DNA of 64,000 nt, taken from assembly GCF_031884435.1 (NCBI RefSeq), contig NZ_CP134779.1, positions 1,364,001-1,428,000 on the forward strand, written 5' to 3'. The DNA is from Bosea sp. 685. Its GTDB lineage: Bacteria; Pseudomonadota; Alphaproteobacteria; Rhizobiales; Beijerinckiaceae. The translations under genes were made by a program, and so were the position numbers. Shown one piece after another: positions 27,548 through 37,449 of this stretch (its first letter is position 1; every line of letters starts with the position of its first letter). The notes below the pieces were generated by a model, which made no database searches, was not told the origin of the DNA, and saw only the letters and a program-made list of their open reading frames with translations.

Positions 27548-29626
27548 ATGGCTGCGACATCCCGGAACGAAGGAAACGCAAACGGAATCAGAGGCAGGGG
27601 CCCGCGATGCATCGCCATCGTCGGCCCCTTCCAGAGCGGCAAGACGACGCTGCTCGAAAGCATCCTAGAGCGCTGCGGCGGCGTCTCCCGCGCCGGCTCG
27701 GTCAAGACCGGCAACAGTGTCGGCGATGCGAGTGCGGAGGCCCGCTCGCATCAGATGAGCACGGAGCTCAACGTCGCCTCCGTCGAATTTCTCGGTGAGC
27801 GCTTCCAGTTCGTCGATTGCCCCGGCTCCGTCGAATTCCTGCACGAGATGCGCCATGTCCTGCCGGTGGTCGACGCCGCGGTGGTGGTCTGCGAGGCGGA
27901 TGACCGCAAGGCGCCGGCGCTCGAACTCGTGCTGCGCGAGCTCGAGGAAGCGGATATTCCGCGCTTCCTGTTCCTGAACAAGATCGACACCGCCTCGCGC
28001 CGGGTCCGCGAGACGCTCGGCATCCTGCAGCGCGCCTCGCGCACGCCATTGCTGCTGCGCCAGATCCCGATCTGGCAGAAGGGCATCGCGGTCGGCTTCA
28101 TCGATCTCGCGCTGGAGCGCGCCTTCATCTACCGCGAGCATGCGCCCAGCGAGATCGTGCCGCTGGGCTCCGAGGAGGCCGGGCGCGAGAAGGAAGCGCG
28201 CTTCTCGATGCTGGAGAAGCTCGCCGATTACGACGACGCGCTGATGGAGGATCTGCTCGGCGACATGGAGCCGCCGCGCGACCGCATCTTCGACGATCTC
28301 GCGCGGGAATTGCAGCACCGCCATGTCGTGCCCGTATTGATCGGCTCGGCCGAGCGCGGCAATGGCGTGACGCGCCTGCTCAAGGCGCTGCGGCACGAGG
28401 CTCCCGACCTCAGTGAGACGCGCGGACGCATCGGCGTCGTGGCCGAAGGCGCGCCGCTCGCGCAGGTGATGAAGACCTGGCATTCCGGCCAGGGCGGCAA
28501 GGTCTCGCTTGCCCGCATGCTGCGCGGCAGGTTGGCGGAGGGCGACGTCGTAACCTCGTCGGGCGGCGTCGAGGCGCGGATAGCCGGCGTGCTTGCGGTC
28601 AAGGGCGTGGAGCAGACGCGCAAGCCGGCGGCGGAAGAGGGCGAGATCGCCGCCTTCGCGCGGCTCGAGGGCGTGGTGACCGGGGATGCGCTGACGCTCG
28701 GCAAGCTGCGCGCCAGCGTGGTGAGCTCGGTCGCGCCGCCCGAAGCGGTGCATGCTCTGGCCGTCGCGGTGAAGGACCGCAAGGACGATGTCAGGCTGGC
28801 GGCGGCGCTAGCGCGATTGGCGGAGGAGGATACCGCGCTTTCGATCACGCAACTGCCGGAGTTCGGCGAGATGCGCCTGTCCGGCCAGGGCGAGATGCAT
28901 CTGCGCGTCACGCTGGAGCGGCTTGCCGGCCGCTATGGCGTGTCCGTCGAGAGCGGCCCGCCGCAGATCGGTCATCGCGAGACCATCCGGGGCAAGGCCG
29001 GCGCGCGCGGTCGGCACCGCAAGCAGAGCGGCGGGCATGGGCAATATGGCGATGTGGTGCTGGAGGTCGCATCGCTGCCGCGCGGCGAGGGCATTCGCTT
29101 CGTCGATCGCATCACCGGCGGCGTGGTGCCCCGGCAATATATCGCCTCTGTCGAGGCCGGCGCGCGTGATTTCTGCCAGAACGGGCCGCTCGGCTTTCCG
29201 TTGGTCGATATCGAGGTGACGCTGACCGACGGCTCCTATCACACGGTCGATTCCTCCGACATGGCGTTCAGGCAGGCGGCGCGTATCGCCATGGGCGAGG
29301 CCGTGCCGCAGGCGAAGCCCGTGCTGCTGGAGCCGATCCTGGCTGTCGAGGTGGTAATCCCCTCCGAAGCGATGTCGCGGGCCTCGGCCATCGTCTCGAG
29401 TCGGCGCGGGCAGATCCTCGGCTATGATTCGCGGCCGGGATGGCGTGGCTGGGACCAGATCAATGCGCTGATCCCCGAGGCGGAGATGCCGGGGCTGATC
29501 GTCGAGCTGCGCTCGGCGACGGCCGGGGTCGGTTCGTTCAGCGCGCGTTTCGACCATCTCGCCGAACTCGCCGGCAAGCCGGCCGAGGCCATCGTCGCCT
29601 CGCATGCCCTGGCGCAGGCACGATGA
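27548..29626 (+). CDS. Elongation factor G-like translational GTPase
   Basis: A 692-aa protein with the EF-G domain order: GTPase (P-loop GPFQSGKTT near residue 27, DCPG G3 motif, NKID G4 motif), domain II, III, IV (HRKQSGGHGQYGDVVLEV) and V (SSRRGQILGYD). The G3 motif is DCPGSVEF rather than the usual DTPGHVDF, and the length matches the EF-G-II/EF-G-like group rather than the main FusA. So it is probably a paralogue with a special role, not the primary translocase. It is preceded by 288 bp without a gene and no strong promoter I can name. Confidence 0.87.
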   Translation: MAATSRNEGNANGIRGRGPRCIAIVGPFQSGKTTLLESILERCGGVSRAGSVKTGNSVGDASAEARSHQMSTELNVASVEFLGERFQFVDCPGSVEFLHEMRHVLPVVDAAVVVCEADDRKAPALELVLRELEEADIPRFLFLNKIDTASRRVRETLGILQRASRTPLLLRQIPIWQKGIAVGFIDLALERAFIYREHAPSEIVPLGSEEAGREKEARFSMLEKLADYDDALMEDLLGDMEPPRDRIFDDLARELQHRHVVPVLIGSAERGNGVTRLLKALRHEAPDLSETRGRIGVVAEGAPLAQVMKTWHSGQGGKVSLARMLRGRLAEGDVVTSSGGVEARIAGVLAVKGVEQTRKPAAEEGEIAAFARLEGVVTGDALTLGKLRASVVSSVAPPEAVHALAVAVKDRKDDVRLAAALARLAEEDTALSITQLPEFGEMRLSGQGEMHLRVTLERLAGRYGVSVESGPPQIGHRETIRGKAGARGRHRKQSGGHGQYGDVVLEVASLPRGEGIRFVDRITGGVVPRQYIASVEAGARDFCQNGPLGFPLVDIEVTLTDGSYHTVDSSDMAFRQAARIAMGEAVPQAKPVLLEPILAVEVVIPSEAMSRASAIVSSRRGQILGYDSRPGWRGWDQINALIPEAEMPGLIVELRSATAGVGSFSARFDHLAELAGKPAEAIVASHALAQAR

Positions 29627-29784
29627 AGGGCCTGTGATCTGAAAAGTTCATATCTAAACCTTTTGGCGTATTCTTGGGGGCGGACGCTTGCGTCCGCCCG
29701 CTCGGTTCCGCACTGTATGGTCATGAAAAAACACTGGCACGGCTGCTTCTGCGGTCGCAAAGCCGGCGAGATGGGAGGATGACC

Positions 29785-31500
29785 ATGAATGCGATGAGCG
29801 CCGCCGCGGCGAAGCCTGACCCGCGTCCCTGGTTGGCGCAATATCCCGCCGCCGTGCCGCCGGAGCTCGATGCGAACAAGGTCGGCACATTGGCCGATCT
29901 CGTCCACGCCGCCTGCACGACCTATGCCGCACGCCCGGCCTTCGAGAGTTTCGGCAAGACGATCAGCTTCGCCGAGACTGGCCGCGCCGCGCAGGCCTTC
30001 GCCGCCTGGCTGCAGGCGCAGGGCTTCAAGAAGGGCGACCGCATCGCGTTGATGATGCCCAACATCCTGGCCTATCCGGCGACGATCTTCGGGGCGCTCA
30101 TCGGCGGCTTCACCGTCGTCAACATCAACCCGCTCTACACGGCGCGCGAGCTGACCCACCAGCTCAACGATTCCGGCGCGCGCGTATTGGTGGTGATCGA
30201 GAATTTCGCCCATGTCGTCGAGGAGGCGAAGCCCAACCTCAAGCTCGAGGCGATCGTCATCGCCACTGCCGGCGACCTGATGGGCTTCAAGGGCACGATC
30301 GTCAATTTCGTCGCCCGCAAGATCAAGAAGGTGGTCAAATCCTTCAATCTGCCGGGCTCGATTGCGCTCAAGGGCATCCTGGCCGGACCGGGCGTGATGG
30401 CGCCGGTAACGGTTACTCCCGACGATGTCGCCTTCCTGCAATATACCGGTGGCACGACCGGTGTCGCGAAGGGTGCGACGCTGACGCATCGCAACGTCGC
30501 CTCCAATGTCGAGCAATGCGCCTTGTGGCTGGGCTGGGCACTGGAGCCGCCGCTGGGCCGCAGCGACTACCAGCACGTCATGGTCACGGCCCTGCCGCTC
30601 TACCACATCTTCGCGCTGACCTGCTGCTGCCTGTTCATGCTGCGCATCGGCGCCAAGGGGCTGCTGATCGCCAATCCGCGCGACATCGCCGGCTTCGTCA
30701 AATTGCTGAAGACGAGCCGGATCACGCTCTTCTCCGGCGTCAACACGCTCTACAACGCATTGGCGAACCATCCGGAGATCCGCCAGGTGAATTTCGAAGA
30801 GCTGCGCTTCGCGGTTGCCGGTGGCATGGCGACGCAAGCTGCTGTCGCCCGGCACTGGAAAGAGGTCACAGGCCGGCCGATCGTCGAGGGCTATGGCCTG
30901 TCGGAGACCTCGCCGGTGGCCTCCGCCAACCGGCCCGACATTTCCGAGTTCACCGGCACAATCGGCTATCCGCTGCCCTCGACCGATTTCGCCATCCGCG
31001 ATGCCGAGGGCCACGACATGGCGCCTGGCGAGCCTGGCGAGATCTGCATCCGTGGGCCGCAGGTCATGGTCGGCTACTGGAATCGGCCTGACGAGACGCA
31101 GAAAGTGATGACCGCTGACGGCTATTTCCGCTCGGGCGATGTCGGTGTGCTGTTGCCTGACGGCCAGATCAAGATCGTCGACCGGATGAAGGACATGGTC
31201 CTGGTCTCGGGCTTCAACGTCTATCCCAACGAGGTCGAGGATGTGCTTGCCAGCCACCCCGGCGTGCTGGAGGCAGCCGTGATCGGCCTGCCCGACGAGC
31301 ATTCCGGAGAGGCCGTCACCGCCTTCGTCGTCAAGAAGGACGAATCGCTGACGGCCGAGGCCCTGCGCGCCTTCTGCAAAGACAGCCTGACCGGCTACAA
31401 GGTGCCCAAGCAGATCGTCTTCCGCGACAGCCTGCCCAAGACCAATGTCGGCAAGGTGCTGCGCCGCGCGCTGCGCGAGGAGGTCGCCTCCCACAAATGA
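29785..31500 (+). CDS. fadD: Long-chain acyl-CoA synthetase
   Basis: A 571-aa AMP-forming acyl-CoA ligase. The adenylation motif YTGGTTGVAKGATLTH, YGLSETSP, SGDVGVLLPDG and the C-terminal lysine region GKVLRRALR are all present. It activates fatty acids to CoA thioesters for beta-oxidation or lipid synthesis. The start is ATG 29785, with GGGAGG seven bases upstream; an ATG at 29779 sits too close to that site. The gene is alone between an EF-G-like gene and a molybdenum-oxidase gene. Confidence 0.92.
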   Translation: MNAMSAAAAKPDPRPWLAQYPAAVPPELDANKVGTLADLVHAACTTYAARPAFESFGKTISFAETGRAAQAFAAWLQAQGFKKGDRIALMMPNILAYPATIFGALIGGFTVVNINPLYTARELTHQLNDSGARVLVVIENFAHVVEEAKPNLKLEAIVIATAGDLMGFKGTIVNFVARKIKKVVKSFNLPGSIALKGILAGPGVMAPVTVTPDDVAFLQYTGGTTGVAKGATLTHRNVASNVEQCALWLGWALEPPLGRSDYQHVMVTALPLYHIFALTCCCLFMLRIGAKGLLIANPRDIAGFVKLLKTSRITLFSGVNTLYNALANHPEIRQVNFEELRFAVAGGMATQAAVARHWKEVTGRPIVEGYGLSETSPVASANRPDISEFTGTIGYPLPSTDFAIRDAEGHDMAPGEPGEICIRGPQVMVGYWNRPDETQKVMTADGYFRSGDVGVLLPDGQIKIVDRMKDMVLVSGFNVYPNEVEDVLASHPGVLEAAVIGLPDEHSGEAVTAFVVKKDESLTAEALRAFCKDSLTGYKVPKQIVFRDSLPKTNVGKVLRRALREEVASHK

Positions 31501-31610
31501 GATGGTCGGCAGCTTGATCGCGCGAAGGGCGATGGCTAGTTTGCCCCGCCGAGGCCGTAGGCCTGCGCCATCCGCCGCACGCGTCCGCGCGCCGACGAAA
31601 AGGTTGCTGA

Positions 31611-32723
31611 TTGCCCCGTCGCCTTCTCGAACTCCCGCTGCTGCGCCGGCTGAAGCCCGGGCTCTATGTCCATGACGAGGAGGCGCTGAACGCGGAGCCG
31701 GCGCTCGATTTGCTGGCCGAGCCGATCACCCCCGTCGATGCCTTCTTCATCCGCAATAATGGCGATCTGCCCGAGACAGGGCCGACTGAGGCCTGGCGGC
31801 TGACGATCGATGGCGAGGTCGAGCGGCCGCTGGTCTGGTCGATCGCCGATCTGCGCGCGCGCTTCGAAACCGTCACCGTCACCGCCGTGCTCGAATGCGC
31901 CGGCAATGGCCGCTCGCAATTCTCGCCCGCGACCGACGGTCTGCCCTGGCGGCTCGGCGCCGTCGGCTGCGCGCGCTGGACCGGCGTCAGGCTGAAGGAT
32001 GTGCTGGAGGTCTCCGGCGTGAAGGTGGGCGCCGTCTATACCGCGCATTACGCGCCCGACCGGAACTTGTCGGATCCGTCGCGGCCGGCCTTGTCGCGCG
32101 GCTTGCCGATTGCCAAGGCGCTGGCGGCGGAGACGCTGATCGCCTTCGCGATGAATGGCGAGCCTCTGCCGCCGCTGCATGGCGGGCCGCTGCGCATCGT
32201 CGCGCCCGGTTTTCCGGGCTCGGCCTGGCAGAAATGGCTCGACCGGATTTCGCTGCGCGATGTCGAACATGACGGCGAGAAGATGCGCGGCACGGATTAT
32301 CGGATGCCCATGACGCCGGTGAAGCCGGGCGAGGCGATCGATCCGGCCCGATTTTCCGTCATCACCGACATGCCGGTGAAATCGCTGATCACGGCGCCGA
32401 CGCATGGGTTCAGCGTCGCGGTGGGTTCGATCCTCGTCGTCGAGGGCTTTGCCTGGAGCGGGGCGATCGCGCTGGCGGGTCTGCGCGCCTCCTGCGATGG
32501 CGGGGCAAGCTGGCTCGAGGCGGAACTTGGGGATGGCGAGGGGCCGTTCGCCTGGCGGCGCTTCCGCTTGGGTTTCACCATCGAGCGGGCGGGGCCGCTT
32601 TCGGTCATGGCGCAGGCGCGCGATGTCGAGGGGAATGTCCAGCCTTTCGAGACGACATGGAATCCGCGCGGCTACTGCAACAATCAGATGCAGCGCGTTT
32701 CAGGTCTGGCCTTCGGCGTCTGA
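31611..32723 (+). CDS. Sulfite oxidase-like molybdenum enzyme
   Basis: A 370-aa protein of the oxidoreductase molybdopterin-binding family. The Mo-ligand cysteine is in LECAGNGRS, followed by the phosphate-loop-like region; GPLRIVAPGFPG and KWLDRISL continue the Moco domain, and the C-terminal part is a Mo-co dimerisation domain ending in ETTWNPRGYCNN. It is probably a sulfite-oxidase family enzyme (SorA/SoxC type); the electron acceptor is not encoded beside it. The start is a TTG at 31611; no upstream ATG lies in frame. No signal peptide is visible. Confidence 0.88.
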   Translation: MPRRLLELPLLRRLKPGLYVHDEEALNAEPALDLLAEPITPVDAFFIRNNGDLPETGPTEAWRLTIDGEVERPLVWSIADLRARFETVTVTAVLECAGNGRSQFSPATDGLPWRLGAVGCARWTGVRLKDVLEVSGVKVGAVYTAHYAPDRNLSDPSRPALSRGLPIAKALAAETLIAFAMNGEPLPPLHGGPLRIVAPGFPGSAWQKWLDRISLRDVEHDGEKMRGTDYRMPMTPVKPGEAIDPARFSVITDMPVKSLITAPTHGFSVAVGSILVVEGFAWSGAIALAGLRASCDGGASWLEAELGDGEGPFAWRRFRLGFTIERAGPLSVMAQARDVEGNVQPFETTWNPRGYCNNQMQRVSGLAFGV

Positions 32724-32782
32724 GTCTCGGTGACGAGCGCGGGCACTGAGCCGCGTGCGAAGCCGTCTCCCATCAAAGAGTT

Positions 32783-32828
32783 AGAGCCGGATGCGAAAAC
32801 CGGTTCCCACTTTTTCGCATCCTGCTCG
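32783..32828. repeat. GCGAAAAAGTGGGAACCGGTT-type repeat, copy 2
   Basis: Starts AGAGCCGG, contains GCGAAAACCGGTTCCCAC and ends in TCGCATCCTGCTC. A CATCAAAGAGTTAGAGC lead-in, also seen at 24106, precedes it. It lies in the 344-bp gap between the sulfite-oxidase gene and mtaB; the gap also contains the element at 32938 and no gene that I can see. Confidence 0.8.
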
Positions 32829-32937
32829 AGCGATTGAACCGGATCGCCTCTCGTCGCGACCAATGGCCGGGCCTTCGTGTCGGAGGCTCCCGCCGCTCCG
32901 GCCGCGCCCCCTCCCAATGGTGGCCGGGGCGGCGATC

Positions 32938-33064
32938 TAGAGCGTTTTCGAGCGAAGTGGACACCGGTTCCCCCGCGACAAACGCGAAGCGTTTGCGCGG
33001 AGAAAACGCGTCAAAACAAGGAACTAGAGCATTTCCGCGATTCGGAGAAACGCGGAAATGCTCT
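32938..33064. repeat. AGAGCGTTTTCGAGCG-type Hyphomicrobiales repeat with terminal hairpin
   Basis: Starts CTAGAGCGTTTTCGAGCGAAG, a second well-spread repeat type of this order. It ends in a perfect 14-bp stem AGAGCATTTCCGCG (33026-33039) and CGCGGAAATGCTCT (33051-33064) with an 11-base loop. The hairpin lies 3 bases after the mtaB stop codon and may act as its transcription stop, although no U-run follows on the minus strand. Confidence 0.8.
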
Positions 33065-33067
33065 GTA

Positions 33068-34342
33068 TCAGGCGGCGAGCAGCGCCTTTTCGTCCGCCTC
33101 TTGCGCCAGGACGGCCACGATCTCGCCGGGCGCGACGTCGCGCTGGAAGCGCACCAGCGTGAAATCCTCGGCGCGGCCGGTGTTGCCGCGTTCGGTCAGC
33201 ACCGAGAGCGGCCGGCCGAGGCGGGCGTCGAGATGCTGCCGGTGGGCGTCGCGAGCGGCTTCGCGCAGGCGGCTCGCCCGTTCCGAGACGATGCCCCCCG
33301 GCAATTGCGGCATGCGCGCGGCCGGTGTGCCCGGGCGCGGCGAATAGGGGAAGACATGGACGAAGCTCAGGCCGCATTCCTCGACCAAGGAGAGCGAGCG
33401 CGAGAACATCGCCTCGTCCTCCGTCGGGAAACCGGCGATCAAATCGGCGCCGAAGACGATGTCGGGCCGCAAGACCCGCATCTCCGCGCAGAAGCGGATC
33501 GCATCCTCGCGGCCGTGCCGACGCTTCATCCGCTTCAGGATCAAATCGTCTCCGGCCTGCAGCGAGAGATGCAAATGCGGCATCAGGCGCGGTTCGGTCG
33601 CAATCGCCTCGCGGAGTTCGTCATCGACTTCGACCGCATCGATCGAGGAGAGGCGCAGGCGCGGCAATTCGGGCAAGGCGCGCAAGATCGCCTGCACCAG
33701 CCGGCCCAAGCTCGGCGCATCCCGCAGGTCGCGGCCATAGCTCGTCAGGTCGACGCCCGTCAGCACGATCTCTCTCGCGCCGGCTTCGCTCAGCCGGCGG
33801 CATTGCGCGACCGCCTCGGTCAGCGCGAGCGAGCGCGAATTGCCCCGGCCGAACGGGATCACGCAGAAGGTGCAGCGATGGTCGCAGCCGTTCTGGATCT
33901 GGACGAAGCCGCGTGTATGGGCGGCAAAGCGGCCGGTTCGGGCATCGGACAGGGTCGTCTGCGCCATGATGTCGGAGACGGCGATCTTGTCGTCGGCTGC
34001 GGCCTCGGCGTCGCCGAGCAAGCTGTTGGAGCGGGCGAGCGCCGCCCAGGTCTCGGGCCTCATCTTCTCGGCATTGCCGAGAACGCGCGCGGTTTCCGGC
34101 ATGGCGGCGAAGCGGGCGGGCTCGATCTGCGCGGCGCAGCCCGTGACCACCACCGGCCGGCCAGGCTGCTCGCGCTTCAATCGACGGATCGCCTGCCTGG
34201 CCTGGCGCGTCGCCTCACTGGTGACGGCGCAGCTGTTGACGATAGCGAGGTCGTCGAGGCCGGCCGCCTGCGCCCGCTCGCGGATCGCCTCGCTCTCGAC
34301 GATGTTGAGGCGGCAGCCGAAGGTGACGACCTCCAGCGCCAT
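33068..34342 (-). CDS. mtaB: tRNA (N6-threonylcarbamoyladenosine(37)-C2)-methylthiotransferase
   Basis: A 424-aa radical-SAM methylthiotransferase. N-terminal cluster cysteines are at 10, 38 and 69 (TFGC, NSC, VTGC) and the radical-SAM CxxxCxxC is at 153-160 (CDHRCTFC). The TRAM-like C-terminus binds tRNA. It converts t6A37 to ms2t6A37 in ANN-decoding tRNAs. Its ATG overlaps the dapF stop (TGATG), so the two are translationally coupled; dapF-mtaB linkage is common in Hyphomicrobiales. The start was set there, not at the longer upstream frame to 34525. Confidence 0.94.
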   Translation of the reverse strand: MALEVVTFGCRLNIVESEAIRERAQAAGLDDLAIVNSCAVTSEATRQARQAIRRLKREQPGRPVVVTGCAAQIEPARFAAMPETARVLGNAEKMRPETWAALARSNSLLGDAEAAADDKIAVSDIMAQTTLSDARTGRFAAHTRGFVQIQNGCDHRCTFCVIPFGRGNSRSLALTEAVAQCRRLSEAGAREIVLTGVDLTSYGRDLRDAPSLGRLVQAILRALPELPRLRLSSIDAVEVDDELREAIATEPRLMPHLHLSLQAGDDLILKRMKRRHGREDAIRFCAEMRVLRPDIVFGADLIAGFPTEDEAMFSRSLSLVEECGLSFVHVFPYSPRPGTPAARMPQLPGGIVSERASRLREAARDAHRQHLDARLGRPLSVLTERGNTGRAEDFTLVRFQRDVAPGEIVAVLAQEADEKALLAA

Positions 34343-35226
34343 CAGGCCGCCCTCTCGAACCAGTCCGGCTCGATCACGCCTTCCCATTCGAAGGCGACCG
34401 GGCCGGTCATCAGCACATGGCCGTCGCGCTCGCGCCATTCGATGGTGAGATCGCCGCCGGGCAGGCTGACGACCGCCTTGCGGGCGGATAATTCGCGCCG
34501 CACCGCTGCGACTAGGGCCGCGCAAGCGCCCGAGCCGCAGGCCTGGGTGATGCCGGCGCCGCGCTCCCAGACGCGCAGCACGATGTGATCGGGCGCCGTC
34601 ACCGCCGCGAGCTCGATATTGGCGCGGTCGGGGAAGATCGGATGGTTCTCAAGCAGCGGCCCGATCTGCTCCAGATTGAAGCGATAGGGATCGTCGACGA
34701 AGAAGACCGCATGCGGGTTGCCCATGTTGACCGCGCAGGGCGTATGCAGGATCGGATCGTCGATCGGGCCGATCTGCAATTCGAAATGGGCGGTGTCGTG
34801 GAACGGTTCGGCGAGCGGGATCTCGTCCCAGGCGAGGCGGGGCGCACCCATGTCGACGGTGAAGACGAGCTCGCTCTCGCGCACAGCCGGCAGGAGGCCG
34901 GCCTTGGTCTGGAGCGTCAGCCGGGTCTTCGACGGATTGCCCATGGCAGGGTCGGCCATCATCGCCCAGGCGACGCAGCGCGTGCCGTTGCCGCAGGCGC
35001 CGGCTTCCGAGCCGTCGGTGTTGTAAATCCGGATATAGGCGTCTGTACCGGGCGTCAGGGCGTCATGCAGCACCATGAGCTGGTCGAACCGGGCGCCGGG
35101 TTGCGCTGCGATGGCACGCGCATCGGATTCGCTGACGCGCAGCTGTGATCCGCGCAGGTCGAGCACGGTGATCTGGTTGCCCAGACCGTTCATCTTCAGG
35201 AACCGGCGGGTTGCCAGAGCGTTCAT
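34342..35226 (-). CDS. dapF: Diaminopimelate epimerase
   Basis: A 294-aa DapF with the two catalytic cysteines at 78 ([11 protein letters not shown]) and 230 ([11 protein letters not shown]), and [15 protein letters not shown] at the start. It interconverts LL- and meso-diaminopimelate for lysine and peptidoglycan synthesis. It is first in a two-gene unit with mtaB. The ATG gives the normal length; the open frame extends to 36066 but that part overlaps another gene. Confidence 0.96.
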   Translation of the reverse strand: MNALATRRFLKMNGLGNQITVLDLRGSQLRVSESDARAIAAQPGARFDQLMVLHDALTPGTDAYIRIYNTDGSEAGACGNGTRCVAWAMMADPAMGNPSKTRLTLQTKAGLLPAVRESELVFTVDMGAPRLAWDEIPLAEPFHDTAHFELQIGPIDDPILHTPCAVNMGNPHAVFFVDDPYRFNLEQIGPLLENHPIFPDRANIELAAVTAPDHIVLRVWERGAGITQACGSGACAALVAAVRRELSARKAVVSLPGGDLTIEWRERDGHVLMTGPVAFEWEGVIEPDWFERAA

Positions 35227-35361
35227 TCGGTCACACGTCCACAAACTACGGCGTCTATGAGGGAGCCGACGCGAAAAAGCCACCCTTCGCCCGTTCCTGC
35301 GTGAAGGTGGACATTCTATGTTGCGCTGCAAGGGCGCGAATCGTTCTTTTTGGTCAGGACC

Positions 35362-36231
35362 ATGATGATGCGGATTTCCCGGATTGGTGTTCTGGCGCTC
35401 GCAGCGCTGCTTGGTGCCTCCATGCCTGCCTTCGCGCAGACGCGTGTCGCGCCTCCGACGGCTGTTGAGTCCGCCCCGCTCGCGCCGCCGCCGGGTGCGG
35501 CTGCTCCTGCGCAGGCGCAGGCCGCCCCGTCCGTTCCCGAGCCGCAGCCGGTTCAACCGCCCCCGGTGCTGCAGGGGCCTGCCGCGCCGCAGCCCGTCCA
35601 GCCCCCGCCGGCGTCGCCGCTTCCGCCCGAGCCGCAACCGGTCCAGCCGCCTCCGACCCTGCCGGCCCCCGGTCCGGCGCTGCCGGTGCCGCCCGTGCCG
35701 CAGCAGCAGGCGGGCCTGCCTGATCCGAACGCGACGCTCGCCGGCAAGCGGGGCGATTCGAGCGATGTCGACGCCGTCCTGCTCGTCTCCAAGCCGGTGC
35801 TGTCGCTTGCCGGCCAGTCGAGCTGGGATCAGGGCTTCCAGCGCCTGAGCGAGAGTTTCAAGATTCTGCGCGAGGAGGCGGCCAAGGCTGGGCTGCCGAT
35901 CGCCGGCCGGCCGCTGACGCTCTTCGTCGAAACCGACGACAATGGTTTCCGCTTCGAGGCGATGCTGCCGGTCGGGCAGGCGCCGGAGGGGGCGCGGACC
36001 TCGGAATTCGCGCGCGGCGTCAAGGTCGGCCTGTCCCCGGCTGGACCCTCGCTGCGCTTCGTCCATGTCGCGCCCTATGACGACATCGATTCGACCTATG
36101 AGACGATCACGGCCTATCTCGAAGCCAAGAGCATCGTGGTGAAGGACGCCTTCCTCGAGGAGTATGTCAGCGATCTGAACGATCCGGGCGATCCGAACCT
36201 CGAGATCAACGTCTACGTCCAGCCGCGCTGA
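35362..36231 (+). CDS. Secreted Pro-rich protein with GyrI-like domain
   Basis: A 289-aa protein. A signal peptide covers about residues 1-26 (cleavage near AFAQ). Residues 27-125 are Pro/Gln-rich with three copies of a QPVQPPP motif. The last 150 residues ([19 protein letters not shown] to LEINVYVQP) look like the GyrI/AraC effector-binding fold, usually cytoplasmic, but here predicted to be exported. No catalytic residues are evident. Start codons at 35350 (TTG) and 35362 (ATG) are possible; the ATG gives a better signal peptide. It is divergent from dapF. Confidence 0.75.
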   Translation: MMMRISRIGVLALAALLGASMPAFAQTRVAPPTAVESAPLAPPPGAAAPAQAQAAPSVPEPQPVQPPPVLQGPAAPQPVQPPPASPLPPEPQPVQPPPTLPAPGPALPVPPVPQQQAGLPDPNATLAGKRGDSSDVDAVLLVSKPVLSLAGQSSWDQGFQRLSESFKILREEAAKAGLPIAGRPLTLFVETDDNGFRFEAMLPVGQAPEGARTSEFARGVKVGLSPAGPSLRFVHVAPYDDIDSTYETITAYLEAKSIVVKDAFLEEYVSDLNDPGDPNLEINVYVQPR

Positions 36232-36255
36232 GCGCGGGGCGTATTCGGGCCTGAA

Positions 36256-36372
36256 GCGTCATTCTCGGGCTTGCGCCCTGAGAATCGCATGACCAGCTGG
36301 CTGAAATCGGAGATGGTCGGGTCAAGCCCGACCATGACGCGCTTCGGATCCCGGGTCTCCGCTTCACCCGGG
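36256..36372. repeat. Interspersed palindromic element (BIME-like), long copy
   Basis: Begins GCGTCATTCTCGGG and ends ATGACGC at 36340, with an internal stem ATTCTCGGG...CCCTGAGAAT and a second perfect stem 36313-36321 with 36327-36335 (ATGGTCGGG, loop TCAAG). A third stem (CCCGGGT...ACCCGGG, 36350-36372) follows. It lies between the convergent GyrI-like and MBL-fold genes. Confidence 0.8.
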
Positions 36373-36390
36373 ATAACGCGGTGGACAAGC

Positions 36391-37449
36391 TTAAGCCGTC
36401 CAGCTCAGCCCTGGCCGCATCGGCCTGAAGCGCTCCTCCGGCAGGCCGGCTTGCGCCAAGGCCACTTTTAGCGCCTCGGGCGGGCGCTCGATGCCCTCGT
36501 CGGTGAGCTGGAACGTGCCCCAGTGATGGCCGATCGCCTGGCGCGCCTTAAGCGAGGTCATCACCTTCACGGCCTCTTCCGGGTTCATGTGATTGTCCGA
36601 CATGAACCAGCGCGGCTCATAGGCGCCGATCGGCAGCACGGCGAGATCGAACGGGCCATGCTCCTGGCCGAGCCGCTCATAGAGCGAGCCGTCATGATAG
36701 CCGGTGTCGCCGATATGGAAGACCTTCGTTCCGCCGGTCTCGATGACGAAGGAGCACCACAGCGCCATGCGCCGGTCGAGCGCGCCGCGCGCCGACCAGT
36801 GATAGGTTGGAACCAGCGTCGCCGAGACCGCATCCGACAGAGCGACGCGCTCGCCCCAATCATGGACCTGTGTCAGGGCGTCGGGAATGCGCGCCTTGAC
36901 GATGGTGTCGTTGCCGAGCGGCATGATCATGCGCGGCATGTCGCGGGCATGGATGCGGGCCAGCGTCGCGAGATCGAGATGGTCGTAATGGTTATGCGTG
37001 ATCAGCACGATGTCGATCTTCGGCAAATCGTCGAAGGCGACGCCAGGCTCATTCACGCGCTTGGGGCCGACAAAGGAAAACGGGCTGGCGCGCTGCGCAT
37101 AGACCGGGTCGATCAGCAGGTTCAGCCCCGCGACCTGGTACAGGAACGAGGCGTGGCCGAGATGGACGATGCGAACGCCCTCGACGCGCGCCGGCGGCTT
37201 GTCCTGCGGCGGGGCCGGGTAATGCTCGGGAAAGGCCTCGCGCTCGCGTTTGGAGGTCTGCCATCTCCAGATGTCGAGCAGCCCCTTGGTGACGGGGCGC
37301 CCGTCGCTGAAGCTCAAGCCGTCGAAATGGGCTGTGACAGGGCCCTGGTAATAGGGATTGCGCGAGCGCGTGAGCGTCGCCCAGGCGGCGCCCGTCGAGC
37401 CGAGCAAAGCGGTGAGGCCGAGGAAGGAGAGGAGCTTGCGGCGATTCAT
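36391..37449 (-). CDS. MBL-fold metallo-hydrolase (NAPE-PLD/UlaG-like)
   Basis: A 352-aa protein with an N-terminal membrane-spanning or signal segment (LLSFLGLTALLGSTGAAW). The metallo-beta-lactamase metal site is THNHYDH with further histidines in HIGDTGY and a Glu/Asp later. Family members include N-acylphosphatidylethanolamine phospholipase D and UlaG-type lactonases, so a lipid or sugar-ester substrate is plausible, not proven. Length is typical. It follows no operon partner closely and converges on the GyrI-like gene. Confidence 0.87.
   Translation of the reverse strand: MNRRKLLSFLGLTALLGSTGAAWATLTRSRNPYYQGPVTAHFDGLSFSDGRPVTKGLLDIWRWQTSKREREAFPEHYPAPPQDKPPARVEGVRIVHLGHASFLYQVAGLNLLIDPVYAQRASPFSFVGPKRVNEPGVAFDDLPKIDIVLITHNHYDHLDLATLARIHARDMPRMIMPLGNDTIVKARIPDALTQVHDWGERVALSDAVSATLVPTYHWSARGALDRRMALWCSFVIETGGTKVFHIGDTGYHDGSLYERLGQEHGPFDLAVLPIGAYEPRWFMSDNHMNPEEAVKVMTSLKARQAIGHHWGTFQLTDEGIERPPEALKVALAQAGLPEERFRPMRPGLSWTA

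Noticed and set aside
29422..31494. 690-aa minus-strand open frame opposite the acyl-CoA synthetase
   Set aside because: It is antisense to a clear fadD gene and reads as His/Asp/Gly/Arg-rich sequence with no domain, as expected of a high-GC shadow frame.
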